Assembly (NCBI RefSeq): GCF_000185725.2
Contig: NZ_KI391953.1
Span: 434,001 to 498,000 of the forward strand
Direction of reading: 5' to 3'
Origin: Segniliparus rugosus ATCC BAA-974
GTDB taxonomy: Bacteria > Actinomycetota > Actinomycetes > Mycobacteriales > Mycobacteriaceae
DNA: 64,000 nucleotides
Below the pieces are notes generated by a model. It was not told the origin of the DNA, searched no databases, and saw only the letters and a program-made list of their open reading frames with translations. Position numbers and translations under genes: made by a program. Positions 7,870-17,706 of this stretch are shown here, one piece after another; the first letter of the stretch is position 1; each line of letters starts with the position of its first letter.

Positions 7870-9198
7870 CTAGAGGTCTTGCGTGGTCTTCGGCGGAAAG
7901 GCCGACAGGGTGTCCCGCGCGTCGTCGACCAGCGTGTCGCGATGTTGGGCGGCCCAGGTCGATGTGAAGCCGACGTCTTTCGGCCCCGGCGTGGCGCTGA
8001 TCTTGCCGATGATGCTCGCCACGCGGAGCACGAACCCGTCCCTGGGATCGGTCGGGTCCAGCCCGGTGACGGTCGCGATCCGGCGCAGCCGGTATCGGAC
8101 GGTGTTCGGGTGCACGAAAAGCTCCCGCGCGCACGCGTCCACCCCGCCGCCGGAGTCCAGATACGACTCCAGCGTGGTCAAGAGATTCGACCCTGCGGCG
8201 AGCAGCGGGGCCACGACCTGTTCGGTGAGCGCGCGCGCTGCGGACAGGTCCCCGTTGAGCACGCGCTCGGGCAGAAGCTCGTCGGAATGCGCGGGCCGGG
8301 GGGCCCCGCGCCATCCCGCCACCGCGTCGAGCGCGGCGAGCGCCTCCATCGCCGAGGTCCGAGCCTCGGCGAGCGACGGCGCGGTCGGCCCGATGATCAC
8401 CGGCGCGTCGTCGAACAGCTTGAGCAGCTCGGCGAGGAATGTCTGGTTGGAGGGCAGCGTGCCGGAGATGACGGTGATGAGCTTGCGGCCGTGCACGGCG
8501 GAGAGCGCCGCTCCGGTGTGGCGTTGGGCGATGTTGTGGATGAGGACCGGGATGCTCGTCGGGGAGTCCGCGCGGGCTTCGCCGACGATCACCGTCGCGG
8601 GCGCGCTCGCGTCCCAGTTCAAGGTGGCGGCCCTGGACTGCAGCTCGCCGCTCGCGTCTCCCCGGATCACCGCGTCGACCAGGACGGCTTCGAGCCGGTT
8701 GTCCCAAGAGCCGCGCGCTTCCGCGGCCTCGGCGTACGCGGCGGCGGCGGCGAAGCCGATCTCCCGCCCGTAGCGCAGCACCGACTCGGTGAGATTGATG
8801 AGCTGCTGCTCGTCTTTGGCGAGGGCGGGCAAGTAATGCTCGAAATGCTCGAGCGCGACCCGGATCATCTCGACGGTCTGCGACAGCGTGATGTGCCGGG
8901 CGAGGTCTTGCGGCACGACCTCGAACGGTTGCAGCGCGAGCCCGGTCTGCGGCTCGGGCTTTTGGAGCCACTCCACGAAGTTCACCACGGCGGTCTGCAC
9001 CACGAGCTGCACATTCGCCCGCTGGTTGGTGTCCAGCTCCGCGAAGTACGGCAGCTGGTCGGCCATGGACCGCACCGCGTCCGTGGCCAGATACCCGGAG
9101 AAGTGTTTGATCCTGCGCAGCAAGGTTTCGGGCAACGGCTCGCGGTTGCGTTTTTTCGCCCGTCTCGGCCGGGGCGGATCGCCGGGGCCGGGGCTCAC
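7870..9198 (-). CDS. mabR: MabR-like PucR/CdaR-family transcriptional regulator of FAS-II
   Basis: 442 residues from a GTG with GGAGG seven bases upstream. The C-terminal region (about 350-410, SYLDSGGGVDACARELFVHP then NTVRYRLRRI) is the PucR-type helix-turn-helix; the middle is a GGDEF-like/CdaR regulatory domain. Position between aceE and fabD is exactly that of Rv2242 (MabR), which controls FAS-II genes and responds to long-chain acyl-CoA in mycobacteria. Cotranscription with aceE is likely, since its GTG lies 27 bases after the aceE stop. Confidence 0.85.
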   Translation of the reverse strand: MSPGPGDPPRPRRAKKRNREPLPETLLRRIKHFSGYLATDAVRSMADQLPYFAELDTNQRANVQLVVQTAVVNFVEWLQKPEPQTGLALQPFEVVPQDLARHITLSQTVEMIRVALEHFEHYLPALAKDEQQLINLTESVLRYGREIGFAAAAAYAEAAEARGSWDNRLEAVLVDAVIRGDASGELQSRAATLNWDASAPATVIVGEARADSPTSIPVLIHNIAQRHTGAALSAVHGRKLITVISGTLPSNQTFLAELLKLFDDAPVIIGPTAPSLAEARTSAMEALAALDAVAGWRGAPRPAHSDELLPERVLNGDLSAARALTEQVVAPLLAAGSNLLTTLESYLDSGGGVDACARELFVHPNTVRYRLRRIATVTGLDPTDPRDGFVLRVASIIGKISATPGPKDVGFTSTWAAQHRDTLVDDARDTLSAFPPKTTQDL

Positions 9199-9225
9199 AG
9201 CGCCACCTCCCCGGTGGTCCCGGCT

Positions 9226-11952
9226 TTAGCGCTCATCGGCGGCGACGGCTAACACGTCGTCGATGTGGTAGCGCTCGGCGGCCTGCGCGGCGACGGAGCG
9301 GTCCAAGTTCCCGTCTTCGGCCAGCGAGAGCAGCACGGCGACGACGATGGACTCCGCGTCGATGTTGAACACTCGGCGTGCGGCCTTGCGGGTGTCGGAG
9401 AAGCCGAAGCCGTCCGCGCCGAGCGCGGTGAACCGGTGCGGCACCCAGGGGCGGATGAGGTTGGGGACGGCGCGCGCCCAGTCCGAGACCGCGACCACGG
9501 GTCCGACAGCGGATTTCAGCGCGCTGGTGACGTGGGGGGCTCGGCGCGGCTGGTCCGGATGGCGCAGCGCGCTCTGGTCGCTGAGCTCGCCGTCCCTCGC
9601 GAGCTGGCCCCAGGAGGTCACCGACCAGACGGAGGCTCCGACCTGCCAGTGCTCGCGCAGCAGCTCCTGCGCCCGCAACGCCTCTGGGAGGATGACGCCG
9701 GAGGCGAGGATGTTCGCCTGCAGCCCGGTGTCCGACTCGGGCCCGCGGAACAGGTACATGCCTTTGAGGAGCCCGTCGACGTCGAGGTCGGCGGGCTCTT
9801 CCGGCTGGTGGACTGGCTCGTTGTAGAGGGTGATGTAGTAGATGAGGTCTTCCGGGTGCGGGCCGAACATGCGCGAGAGGCCGCTTTGGACGATATGGGC
9901 GATCTCGTACGCGAACGCGGGGTCGTACGCGACGACCGCCGGATTGGTGTGCGCGATGAGGAGCGAATGCCCGTCCGCGTGCTGCAGGCCCTCGCCGGTG
10001 AGCGTGGTGCGCCCGGCGGTGGCTCCGAGCAGGAAGCCCTTGGCCATCTGGTCGGAGGCGGCCCAGATGCTGTCGGCGGTGCGCTGGAAGCCGAACATCG
10101 AATAGAAGATGTAGATCGGGATCATCGTCTCGTCGTGCGTCGCGTACGAGGTGCCGACAGCGGTGAACGAGGAGGTCGAGCCGCACTCGTTGATGCCCTC
10201 GTGCAGGATCTGGCCGACCGAGCTTTCTTTGTACGCGAGCATGAGGTCCGCGTCCACCGAGGTGTAGAGCTGCCCGAGCCGGTTGTAGATCTTCAGCGAC
10301 GGGAACCAGGAGTCCATGCCGAAGGTCCGGGCCTCGTCCGGGATGATCGGGACGATGCGGGGGCCGATCTCCTTGTCCTTGAGCAGCTCTCGGAACAGGC
10401 GCACCAGCGCCATCGTCGTCGCCACCTGCTGTTTGCCCGAGCCGGTCTTCAGCGTCGCGTACGGCTTGTCGTCCGGCAGGGCGAGCGGCCTCGGCTTGGT
10501 GCGCCGCTGCGGCAGGAAGCCGCCGAGCTCCCGGCGGCGCTCCAACAGGTACTGGATCTCCGGGGCGCTCTCCCCGGGGTGGTAGTACGGCGGCAGGTAC
10601 GGGTCGCGCTCGAGATCCGCGTCGGAGATCGGGATGCGCAAGGAGTCCCGGAAGTTCTTCAGGTCGTCGAGGGTGAGCTTCTTCATCTGGTGGGTGGCGT
10701 TGCGGCCCGCGAAGTTCGAGCCGAGGCCGTAGCCCTTGATGGTGTGGGCGAGGATGACCGTGGGCTGGCCCTGGTGGTCCAGCGCGCGGCGGTAGGCGGC
10801 GTAGATCTTGCGGTAGTCGTGCCCGCCGCGCTTGAGGTTCCAGACCTGCTCGTCGGTGTAGTCCGCGACCAGCGCCTTCGTGCGCGGGTCCTTGCCGAAG
10901 AAATGTTCGCGCACGTAGGCGCCGTCGTTGGCCTTGTAAGTCTGGTAGTCCCCGTCCGGGGTCTCGTTCATGACCTTGACCAGCGCGCCGTCCTGGTCGG
11001 CGTGCAGCAGGGCGTCCCACTCCCTGCCCCAGATCACCTTGACGACGTTCCAGCCCGCGCCCCGGAAGAAGGACTCCAACTCCTGGATGATCTTCCCGTT
11101 GCCCCGGACCGGCCCGTCGAGGCGCTGCAGGTTGCAGTTCACCACGAAGGTGAGGTTGTCCAGCGCCTCGGTCGCCGCGATCTGCAAGAGGCCCCGCGAC
11201 TCCGGCTCGTCCATCTCGCCGTCGCCGAGGAACGCCCAGACGTGCTGGCCCGAGGTGTCTTTGATCCCCCGGTCGTGCAGGTAGTGGTTGAACCGGGCCT
11301 GGGCGATGGCGTTCGCGGGCCCCAGGCCCATGGACACGGTGGGGAACTCCCAGAACCCCGGCAAAAGGCGCGGGTGCGGGTAGGAGGGCAGTCCGCCGCC
11401 CCGGCCCTCGTGGCTGCGCTCCTGGCGGAAGCCGTCGAGCTGGCTCGAGGGGATGCGGCCTTCGAGGAAGGCTCGGGCGTAGATGCCCGGCGACCCGTGG
11501 CCCTGGATGAACACTTGGTCGCCGCCCGAAGGGTGGGACTTGCCGCGCCAGAACCAGTTGAACCCGACTTCGTAGAGGGAGGCCGCGGAGGCGTAGGTGG
11601 AAATGTGCCCGCCGACCCCGATCCCCGGGCGCTGCGCCCGGTGCACCATGACGGCGGCGTTCCACCGAATCCAGGCGCGGTAGCGGCGCTCGATCTCCTC
11701 GTCGCCGGGGAACTCCGGCTCCAGCTCGGTCGGGATGGTGTTGACGAAGTCGGTGGAGGTGAGCGAGGGGACCGCCACGCCCTTCTCGTGCGCGCGCTCC
11801 AGCAGGCGCAAGATCACGAATCGGGCCCGTTCGGGCCCTTCGCGCGCCACCAGGCTGTCGAGGGACTCGAGCCATTCCTCGGTCTCTTGCAGGTCGTGAT
11901 CAGCGAGATACGAGGCGACACCCTCGCGGATGACGTGATGGTTGTCGGTCAC
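9226..11952 (-). CDS. aceE: Pyruvate dehydrogenase E1 component AceE
   Basis: About 908 residues, homodimeric-type E1, which decarboxylates pyruvate with thiamine diphosphate and passes acetyl to lipoyl-E2, making the acetyl-CoA that feeds FAS. It matches mycobacterial AceE over its length: [37 protein letters not shown], the ThDP motif region [14 protein letters not shown] to [13 protein letters not shown], and [21 protein letters not shown] take the GTG at 11952; a TTG three codons upstream is also in frame. Synteny with mabR-fabD is as in mycobacteria. Confidence 0.95.
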   Translation of the reverse strand: MTDNHHVIREGVASYLADHDLQETEEWLESLDSLVAREGPERARFVILRLLERAHEKGVAVPSLTSTDFVNTIPTELEPEFPGDEEIERRYRAWIRWNAAVMVHRAQRPGIGVGGHISTYASAASLYEVGFNWFWRGKSHPSGGDQVFIQGHGSPGIYARAFLEGRIPSSQLDGFRQERSHEGRGGGLPSYPHPRLLPGFWEFPTVSMGLGPANAIAQARFNHYLHDRGIKDTSGQHVWAFLGDGEMDEPESRGLLQIAATEALDNLTFVVNCNLQRLDGPVRGNGKIIQELESFFRGAGWNVVKVIWGREWDALLHADQDGALVKVMNETPDGDYQTYKANDGAYVREHFFGKDPRTKALVADYTDEQVWNLKRGGHDYRKIYAAYRRALDHQGQPTVILAHTIKGYGLGSNFAGRNATHQMKKLTLDDLKNFRDSLRIPISDADLERDPYLPPYYHPGESAPEIQYLLERRRELGGFLPQRRTKPRPLALPDDKPYATLKTGSGKQQVATTMALVRLFRELLKDKEIGPRIVPIIPDEARTFGMDSWFPSLKIYNRLGQLYTSVDADLMLAYKESSVGQILHEGINECGSTSSFTAVGTSYATHDETMIPIYIFYSMFGFQRTADSIWAASDQMAKGFLLGATAGRTTLTGEGLQHADGHSLLIAHTNPAVVAYDPAFAYEIAHIVQSGLSRMFGPHPEDLIYYITLYNEPVHQPEEPADLDVDGLLKGMYLFRGPESDTGLQANILASGVILPEALRAQELLREHWQVGASVWSVTSWGQLARDGELSDQSALRHPDQPRRAPHVTSALKSAVGPVVAVSDWARAVPNLIRPWVPHRFTALGADGFGFSDTRKAARRVFNIDAESIVVAVLLSLAEDGNLDRSVAAQAAERYHIDDVLAVAADER

Positions 11953-12052
11953 AGATCCCAAGTCTAGTGGTTTCTCCGCGAAGTCGCGTTAGGGACGAGC
12001 TGATCGGTAGACTCGGGAGCATTGTCGGACCGAAGGCTCAGGAGGAGGCGTT

Positions 12053-13267
12053 TTGGGGCAGGAGGCGGTGATCGCCGAGCTTCTCGCTGCGGTGGCGGAG
12101 AACCCGGAAGTGGTGGGTCTGCGGGTGCGCGCGGCAGGGCTTCTGGCGCAGGCCGGGCGATTGCCCGAGGCGCTCGCACAATGCGTCGCGGCGGTGGGCT
12201 TGGACCCTTCGAACGAGGCCGCGCTGCAGGCTTTGCAAGAGGTGTCGGCCAAGCTCTCGGCCCCCGCTCCGCCGCCGAGCGGGCCTTCGCCGCAGGGCGA
12301 GTTCGATTGGGCGGCGGCGGAGGAGCAGGTCAAAGGGATCGTGGAGCCCGCGTTCGTCTCCGACCCGCCTGGTTCGACCGCGATCCCAGAAGACATCGAG
12401 CGGCCAGGGCTCACCTTGGCCGATGTGGCGGGCATGGCCGAGGTGAAGACGCGCCTGGAGGCGGCGTTCCTCGCGCCGATGCGCAATCCCGAGATGGCCA
12501 AAGCGTTCGGGCTCAGCCTCAAGGGCGGTCTTCTGCTCTACGGCCCGCCCGGCTGCGGGAAGACGTTCGTCGCCAAGGCGCTCGCCGGGGAGCTGGGCGC
12601 GAACTTCTACCAGGTGGGCATCGCCGAGGTGCTCGACATGTACATCGGGACGAGCGAGCGCAACCTCAAAGACGTTTTCGAGATGGCTCGGCGCAACGCT
12701 CCGTGCGTGCTGTTCTTCGACGAAGTGGACGCGCTCGGCCAGAAGCGCTCCAACCTGCGGCACAACAGCGCCATGCGGACGGTGGTGAACCAGCTGCTCA
12801 GCGAGCTCGACTCGGCGCAGAGCGACAACGAGGGGGTGTTCGTCCTCGGAGCCACCAACGCGCCGTGGGACGTGGACCCCGCGCTCAAACGCCCCGGCCG
12901 GTTCGACCGCACCCTGCTCGTGCTGCCGCCGGACGCGGCGGCGCGGGAGGGCGTGGTCCGGCTGCACCTGCGCGACCGCCCGGTCGCAGGCGTCAACCTC
13001 GACGCGCTGGTGCGGGCGACGGAGGACTTCTCCGGGGCGGACCTCGCGCATCTGTGCCACACCGCGACCCAGCGGGCGCTCGCCGACTCCCTGCGCACCG
13101 GGGAGGTCCGCCCGATCACCCAGAAAGATTTCGAAGCCGCCCTCAAAGAAGTCCGGCCGTCCACCGGGCCGTGGTTCGCCGTCGCGCGCAACGTCGCGGC
13201 GCACGGCAACGCGGACGGGGCGTACGACGAGCTGGCGCAGTACTTCAAGCGGCGCAAGGGCCGATGA
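12053..13267 (+). CDS. AAA+ ATPase with N-terminal TPR-like helices
   Basis: 404 residues from a TTG with GGAGGAGG just upstream. Residues 1-65 form a TPR-like helical pair (AELLAAVAENPEV through AALQALQEVSAKL), then a Pro-rich linker. The AAA+ module begins near 115: Walker A GPPGCGKT (164-171), Walker B VLFFDE (219-224), sensor-1 in GATNAPWDVD, and arginines in KRPGRFDRT. This is the CDC48/FtsH-like class that remodels or unfolds proteins. The gene overlaps the next by ATGA and starts the operon of TPR membrane proteins, so the TPR region may dock onto them. Function unknown. Confidence 0.8.
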   Translation: MGQEAVIAELLAAVAENPEVVGLRVRAAGLLAQAGRLPEALAQCVAAVGLDPSNEAALQALQEVSAKLSAPAPPPSGPSPQGEFDWAAAEEQVKGIVEPAFVSDPPGSTAIPEDIERPGLTLADVAGMAEVKTRLEAAFLAPMRNPEMAKAFGLSLKGGLLLYGPPGCGKTFVAKALAGELGANFYQVGIAEVLDMYIGTSERNLKDVFEMARRNAPCVLFFDEVDALGQKRSNLRHNSAMRTVVNQLLSELDSAQSDNEGVFVLGATNAPWDVDPALKRPGRFDRTLLVLPPDAAAREGVVRLHLRDRPVAGVNLDALVRATEDFSGADLAHLCHTATQRALADSLRTGEVRPITQKDFEAALKEVRPSTGPWFAVARNVAAHGNADGAYDELAQYFKRRKGR

Positions 13268-13968
13268 CCGGACCGGGCCTCGTCCCGCTCGAGGTTCGGC
13301 GCGGCGGCATGCGGCTCTTCGTCTGGTGGGTGAATCTGACGGTCGCCGTGGTCGGCGTGATGATCTTCGGGGTCCGCGCGGGGGAAGCACTCGCCAACGC
13401 CAGGCATGGCGCGACCGGACCCCTGGTCCCCTCGTTCAGCTGGACGCGGACGACGGAGACGGTCCGCGTGCCGCCCGCCGAGCCGGGCGGGCCGACGACC
13501 GAGCGGACGCTCGTCCTCCCGCGCCGCGCCGAAGCCCCGGAGCCGGCGCTCCGGCCCCAGGCCGCGCCCCGGACGGAGCCTCTGCGGCACACGCCGTTGC
13601 GATGGCTCCTGTCCGCGCTGCTCGTCGCGTCCTGGTCCGCGATGGCAGTGCTCTACCGGCGCATCCCGAGCCGGACCCGCTCCCTCGTCCTGCGCTGGCT
13701 CCGGGCGGACTGGCTGCTGTGCGGGACGATGCTGCTCGCGCTCGGGCTGCAGTTCTCCGTCGCGGGGTTCGTGGCCACCGGCTCGCGGCAGTGCGCCGAG
13801 TTCGCGGTCCAGTTCCGGGGCACGCTGCTGGTGGCGATGGTGATGCTGCTCGTGCTCCGCTTGTTCTTCCGGCCATCGGACGCGGCGGCCGCGCACGGGC
13901 GGGAGGGCGAAGCCGCGCGCCTTGCGGCCGACGGCGGGACAGGGGCGGGAGGGCGGCTCCATGGATGA
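13264..13968 (+). CDS. Small four-helix membrane protein of the AAA-TPR operon
   Basis: 234 residues, start ATG overlapping the ATPase stop. Four hydrophobic segments are visible: FVWWVNLTVAVVGVMIFGV (about 19-37), LRWLLSALLVASWSAMAVLY, WLLCGTMLLALGLQFSVAG and GTLLVAMVMLLVLRLFF. Between the first and second lies a Pro/Arg-rich stretch of about 75 residues that may be extracytoplasmic. No family was recognised. Its overlaps with the genes on both sides suggest translational coupling and a shared complex. Confidence 0.7.
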   Translation: MTGPGLVPLEVRRGGMRLFVWWVNLTVAVVGVMIFGVRAGEALANARHGATGPLVPSFSWTRTTETVRVPPAEPGGPTTERTLVLPRRAEAPEPALRPQAAPRTEPLRHTPLRWLLSALLVASWSAMAVLYRRIPSRTRSLVLRWLRADWLLCGTMLLALGLQFSVAGFVATGSRQCAEFAVQFRGTLLVAMVMLLVLRLFFRPSDAAAAHGREGEAARLAADGGTGAGGRLHG

Positions 13969-15034
13969 CTCGTTGCGCCAGCGGGTCGAGATTCTGCTGG
14001 AGCTCGACCGGGACGCGGAGGCCGAGGCGCTGATCCGGCAGGGGCTCGCGGCGGAGCCGGGCGAAGCCGGGCTGCTCGACCAGCTGGTGCGCAGCCTCAC
14101 CGGACAGGGCCGGGCGCAAGACGCGCTGGGGCCCGCGCGCGAGCTGGTCGCAGGATCGCCCGGCTCGGACCGGGCGCACCGTCTGCTCGCGAACTGCCTC
14201 GCCATGCTCGGACGGACGAAGGAGGCCGAGGCCGAGGTCCGTCGCGCGCTGTCGATCGACCCGGAGAACGGGTACAACCACTACCTGCTCGCCTTTGTGC
14301 TGAAGCACCGGGTGTTCGACGGGGAGGCGAAGCTGGCCGCCTTGCAGGCGTTGGAGTTCGACCCCGAGCGCGTGCCGTTCCTTTTGCTGGCCGGGGAGCT
14401 CCACCTCCCGAGCGACAAGGCGCTCGCCAAGGACCTGTTCGAGCAGGCGCTGCGGATCGAGCCGGAGAACGCCGCCGCCGCGCGCGGGCTCGCGCGGGCG
14501 GACGCACCGAACACGGGTCTCGCGGAGACGGTGCGCGGTTTGCAGCAGTCATTGCGCCTCGACCCCACCGACCCTGACCCGGTGTATTCCGCGCTGGAGT
14601 GGGAGGCGCGGTGGATCCTGTTCTGGCAGCGGGTGCTCGCCGGGCTCTCGTGGTGCTTGTTCGTCCTCTGGGAGCCGAAGATCTGGGGCGAGCTGCTGAT
14701 CCGGGTCGTCGCGGGCGTCGTGCTCGCGATCGGCATCGGGTTCACCCGAAGGCTGCACGCGCATTTGCCCGAGGGCGGTTGGCGGTTGTTCGCGGGCGCG
14801 CTGCGGCGCAAGCCGATGCTCGCGCTCGTCGCGGTTTCCACTGCGGTCTGTTTCGTGACGAGCACGCTGTGGGCGTTGGCGGGGACCGGCTGGTCGGCTG
14901 CCCTCGCCAGGATCGGCTACGCGCAGCTGGCGGCGGCGACCGTGCTCGGCTGGGCGTGGGGCGGGCTTGTGTTCTTAGGGCTCGCGGTTCGGGCGCTCGC
15001 CGCGCGGAGCAGAGATGACGAGCGGCGTGGCTGA
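13961..15034 (+). CDS. TPR-containing membrane protein, paralogue 1
   Basis: 357 residues from an ATG with GGAGGG about 8 bases upstream. The first 215 residues are TPR-like helical repeats (RVEILLELDRDAEAEALIRQ, AHRLLANCLAMLGRTKEAEA, LFEQALRIEPENAAAARGLA). The last 120 hold about four transmembrane helices. A conserved boundary motif, LRLDPTDPDPVYSAL, precedes the membrane part. The same architecture recurs in the next two genes. The start overlaps the preceding gene by 8 bases. Probable membrane-anchored scaffold; partner inferred to be the AAA+ ATPase. Confidence 0.75.
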   Translation: MDDSLRQRVEILLELDRDAEAEALIRQGLAAEPGEAGLLDQLVRSLTGQGRAQDALGPARELVAGSPGSDRAHRLLANCLAMLGRTKEAEAEVRRALSIDPENGYNHYLLAFVLKHRVFDGEAKLAALQALEFDPERVPFLLLAGELHLPSDKALAKDLFEQALRIEPENAAAARGLARADAPNTGLAETVRGLQQSLRLDPTDPDPVYSALEWEARWILFWQRVLAGLSWCLFVLWEPKIWGELLIRVVAGVVLAIGIGFTRRLHAHLPEGGWRLFAGALRRKPMLALVAVSTAVCFVTSTLWALAGTGWSAALARIGYAQLAAATVLGWAWGGLVFLGLAVRALAARSRDDERRG

Positions 15035-16073
15035 GGCGGGGGCATACCAGCGCGTCGCGGCGCTGCTGGAGCTGGGCCGCCACGCGGAGGCGGAGGCGTT
15101 GGCCCGGCAGGGATTGGCGCAGGAGCCGCAGGATTTCCGGTTGCTCTCGCAGCTGGCCCAGAGCCTGATCGGCCAGGGCAAAGGGGCAGAGGCGGCCGAG
15201 GCGGCGCGGACGCTGGTCGCCCAGCAGCCGGAGTCCGCCCACGCGCACCGGCTCCTCGCGCGCAGCCATCTGGCGCGGGAGGAGTTCGGACAGGCCGAGG
15301 AGGCGGCGCGGCAGGCGGTGGCGCTCGACCCGGAGGACGCGTGGAGCCACTACACGCTCGCCTGTGCGCTGTTCGGGCAAGACCGGACGACAAGGGCGCG
15401 CCGTGCTGCTCGGGAGGCGCTGCGGATCGAGCCCGAGCAGACGGCGTTCCTCGTGCTGCTCGGATACCTGCATCTGCGCGACGCGCATGGCAAAGAGGAG
15501 GCGCAGGACGCATTCCAGCGGGCGTTGCGGTTGGAGCCGGAGAACACGGACGCGGTCCGAGGATTGGCGCTGGCGCGTTCGGACCAACTCGGCCTGGACG
15601 GGACGATCCGGGAGCTGCGACGGTCGTTGAGCCTGGATCCCACCGACCCCGAGCCCGCGTACGACGCGCTGCTCGTGAAACTGTGGCAGATCCTCAAACG
15701 CCAGGAATGGCTCACGATCCTCTCGTTCTGGATGTTCTTCCAGGGGGTCCGAGGAAGCGGAGGGGAAAGCTACATCGTTCCCCGGCTCGTCGTCGGCGTG
15801 CTGCTCGGGGCCGGGGTCGTGATGGCGGGAAGGAGCTTTCGCGAGATTTCCGCCGCCGGGTGGCGTTTTCTCAGCGTCGTCTGCCGTCGCAGTCCGAAAT
15901 TCGCGGTGTCGGCGGCCAGCACGGCGATCTGTTTCGCGACGGGCGAGTTCTGGGCAGTGGCCGGGTCGCATGCTTCGGCCATCGTCGCGCATATCGGGTA
16001 CTGGCAGCGCGGCCTCGTCATCGTGGGGACGTGGCTGGCGGAGCTGGTCGCGCGAAGGAGGCGGCGTGGCTGA
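15015..16073 (+). CDS. TPR-containing membrane protein, paralogue 2
   Basis: 352 residues. It starts inside the previous gene (20-base overlap). The N-terminus YQRVAALLELGRHAEAEALA is nearly identical to that of paralogue 3. TPR units run to about residue 215, ending in the LSLDPTDPEPAYDAL boundary motif shared with paralogue 1. Membrane helices follow (ILSFWMFFQ, LVVGVLLGAGVVMAG, FAVSAASTAICFATGEFWAV, GLVIVGTWLAELVA). The paralogues appear to have arisen by tandem duplication. Confidence 0.75.
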   Translation: MTSGVAEAGAYQRVAALLELGRHAEAEALARQGLAQEPQDFRLLSQLAQSLIGQGKGAEAAEAARTLVAQQPESAHAHRLLARSHLAREEFGQAEEAARQAVALDPEDAWSHYTLACALFGQDRTTRARRAAREALRIEPEQTAFLVLLGYLHLRDAHGKEEAQDAFQRALRLEPENTDAVRGLALARSDQLGLDGTIRELRRSLSLDPTDPEPAYDALLVKLWQILKRQEWLTILSFWMFFQGVRGSGGESYIVPRLVVGVLLGAGVVMAGRSFREISAAGWRFLSVVCRRSPKFAVSAASTAICFATGEFWAVAGSHASAIVAHIGYWQRGLVIVGTWLAELVARRRRRG

Positions 16074-17154
16074 GGCGCGGGCGCGCCAACGCGCGGCGGC
16101 GTTGTTGGAGCTGGGCCGCCACGCGGAGGCGGAGGCGCTGATCCGGCAGGGGCTGGCCGCCGAGCCGCATGACTTTTTGTTCCTCTCGCAGCTGGCCCGG
16201 AGCCTGATCGGCCAGGGCAAGGCGAAGGCGGCGCTGGCGGTTTCGCGGGAGCTGGCCGCCCAGCAGCCGGAGTCCGCCTACGCGCACCGGCTCCTGGCGG
16301 TGTGCCATGCGATGCGCGGCAGGCTTCGGCTGGCCGAGGAGGCGGCGCGGCAGGCGGTCGCGCTCGACCCGGAGGACGGCTGGAACTATTTCGTCCTCGC
16401 TGACTCGATGCGCGCGACGGTGTCCCGCCGGTGGGAGATGCGGGACGCGAGCGTGCGAGCGGTGGAGCTCGACCCGCACGAGGCCAGTTTCCACCTCCTC
16501 GTCGGGAGGCTGCACCTGCGCGTGGACCCTGAGCTGGCCCGGCGGTCGTTGGAGGAGGTGTTGCGCCTTGAGCCGGAAAACGCCGAGGCGCACCGTCTCC
16601 TGGTCGAGAGCAACGCCAAAAGCGTCGGACTCGCCGAGACCGTGGACGGCGTGCGGCATTCGCTGCGCCTGGATCCGATGGAGCCCGAGCAGGCGCTGCG
16701 CTCGCTCGGGGACCGGTTGGGCAGACCGCTGTTCCTGCTCAATGCCCTGTGGCTGGCGTTGGTGGTGGCGGTCGGCATCGCCATTGTCGAGGGCGGCGCG
16801 GTAGGGGCGTTCGGCCGTGTCGCGGTGGCCTTCGTGCTCGTGGCGCTCGCCTTCTTCGGCCACCGGTTTCATCGCCAGCTGCCGAATGGCGGTTGGCGGC
16901 TGATCTGGCTGGCCTTGCGCGGCCAGCCGTTCGTGGCGCTGGTCGCGGCGAGCACGGCCGTCGGCTACGCGACCGTCGCGGCCTCGGCCGCGATTGGAAC
17001 AACGTGGTCATTGGCGGTAGTCGGCCTCGGTGCGGCGCAGCGTTTCGCCGTGCATCTGGTCGAGTTCGTCTGGAACCTGCTGCGGCTGCCGGTGCTCCTC
17101 GGGCGTTTAGCGTGGCTGAAAGCGCGCGCGATGTGGCCGGAGGGGAGGCGTTGA
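16066..17154 (+). CDS. TPR-containing membrane protein, paralogue 3
   Basis: 362 residues from a GTG with AAGGAGG four bases upstream, overlapping the stop of paralogue 2. It opens AEARARQRAAALLELGRHAE and has TPR units to about residue 215, with a boundary motif LRLDPMEPEQALRSL. Transmembrane stretches follow (ALWLALVVAVGIAIV, VAVAFVLVALAFFG, PFVALVAASTAVGYATVAA). A 115-base gap separates it from the DUF3052 gene, so it is probably the last gene of the operon. Confidence 0.75.
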   Translation: MAEARARQRAAALLELGRHAEAEALIRQGLAAEPHDFLFLSQLARSLIGQGKAKAALAVSRELAAQQPESAYAHRLLAVCHAMRGRLRLAEEAARQAVALDPEDGWNYFVLADSMRATVSRRWEMRDASVRAVELDPHEASFHLLVGRLHLRVDPELARRSLEEVLRLEPENAEAHRLLVESNAKSVGLAETVDGVRHSLRLDPMEPEQALRSLGDRLGRPLFLLNALWLALVVAVGIAIVEGGAVGAFGRVAVAFVLVALAFFGHRFHRQLPNGGWRLIWLALRGQPFVALVAASTAVGYATVAASAAIGTTWSLAVVGLGAAQRFAVHLVEFVWNLLRLPVLLGRLAWLKARAMWPEGRR

Positions 17155-17175
17155 ACATTTCGCGAAGGCTACATT

Positions 17176-17187
17176 TGACGTACGTCA
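17176..17187. promoter_or_regulatory. Perfect palindrome upstream of the DUF3052 gene
   Basis: TGACGTACGTCA is a perfect 12-bp palindrome about 85 bases before the DUF3052 start. It could be a dimeric regulator site. No clear -35/-10 pair was fixed around it. Confidence 0.35.
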
Positions 17188-17270
17188 CTTTTGCCTCCAG
17201 TTGACCGCTGGACGCGGATAGAGCACGATCAAGTGTGACCTCGACATCGAACCAAAGGAGACAGACTGCC

Positions 17271-17696
17271 GTGAGCGCGGCCCAAACGAACGAGCAGGCC
17301 GCCCAGAAGCTGGGCATTTCTGCAGACATGGTGGTCCAAGAGTTCGGGTGGGACGAGGATGTCGACGAGGAGATCCGGTCGGACATCCAGGAGGCGCTCG
17401 GGGCGGACCTCTTGGACGAGGACGCGGGCGAGGTCGTCGATGTCGTGCTCCTGTGGTGGCGCGACGGGGACGGCGACCTCGTGGACGCGCTGGTCGACGC
17501 GATCGAGCTGTTGGCCGAGGACGGCTTCATCTGGGTGCTCTCGCCGAAAACCGGGCAGCCGGGCTACGTCGAGCAGAGCGAGATCTCGGAGGCCGCGCCG
17601 ACCGCGGGCCTCGCGACGACGAAGGTGATCGGCCTCGGCGACTGGTCGGGGACTCGGATCGTGCAGCTCAAGGCCAAAGGCCACTCGAAGAAGTAG
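17271..17696 (+). CDS. DUF3052 family protein
   Basis: 141 residues from a GTG preceded by AAAGGAG about nine bases upstream; an in-frame GTG at 17235 lacks such a site. The protein is acidic in its first half (VQEFGWDEDVDEEIRSDIQE) with VVDVVLLWWRDGDGDL and ends GDWSGTRIVQLKAKG. This fits DUF3052, whose M. tuberculosis member Rv2239c lies close to aceE and mabR. Here too it lies near aceE, with the AAA-TPR operon inserted between. Function unknown. Confidence 0.8.
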   Translation: MSAAQTNEQAAQKLGISADMVVQEFGWDEDVDEEIRSDIQEALGADLLDEDAGEVVDVVLLWWRDGDGDLVDALVDAIELLAEDGFIWVLSPKTGQPGYVEQSEISEAAPTAGLATTKVIGLGDWSGTRIVQLKAKGHSKK

Positions 17697-17706
17697 TCGT
17701 CAGCCC

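Noticed and set aside
9265-11967. A 900-codon plus-strand frame over aceE
   Set aside because: Antisense shadow of aceE, which matches a known family over its whole length.
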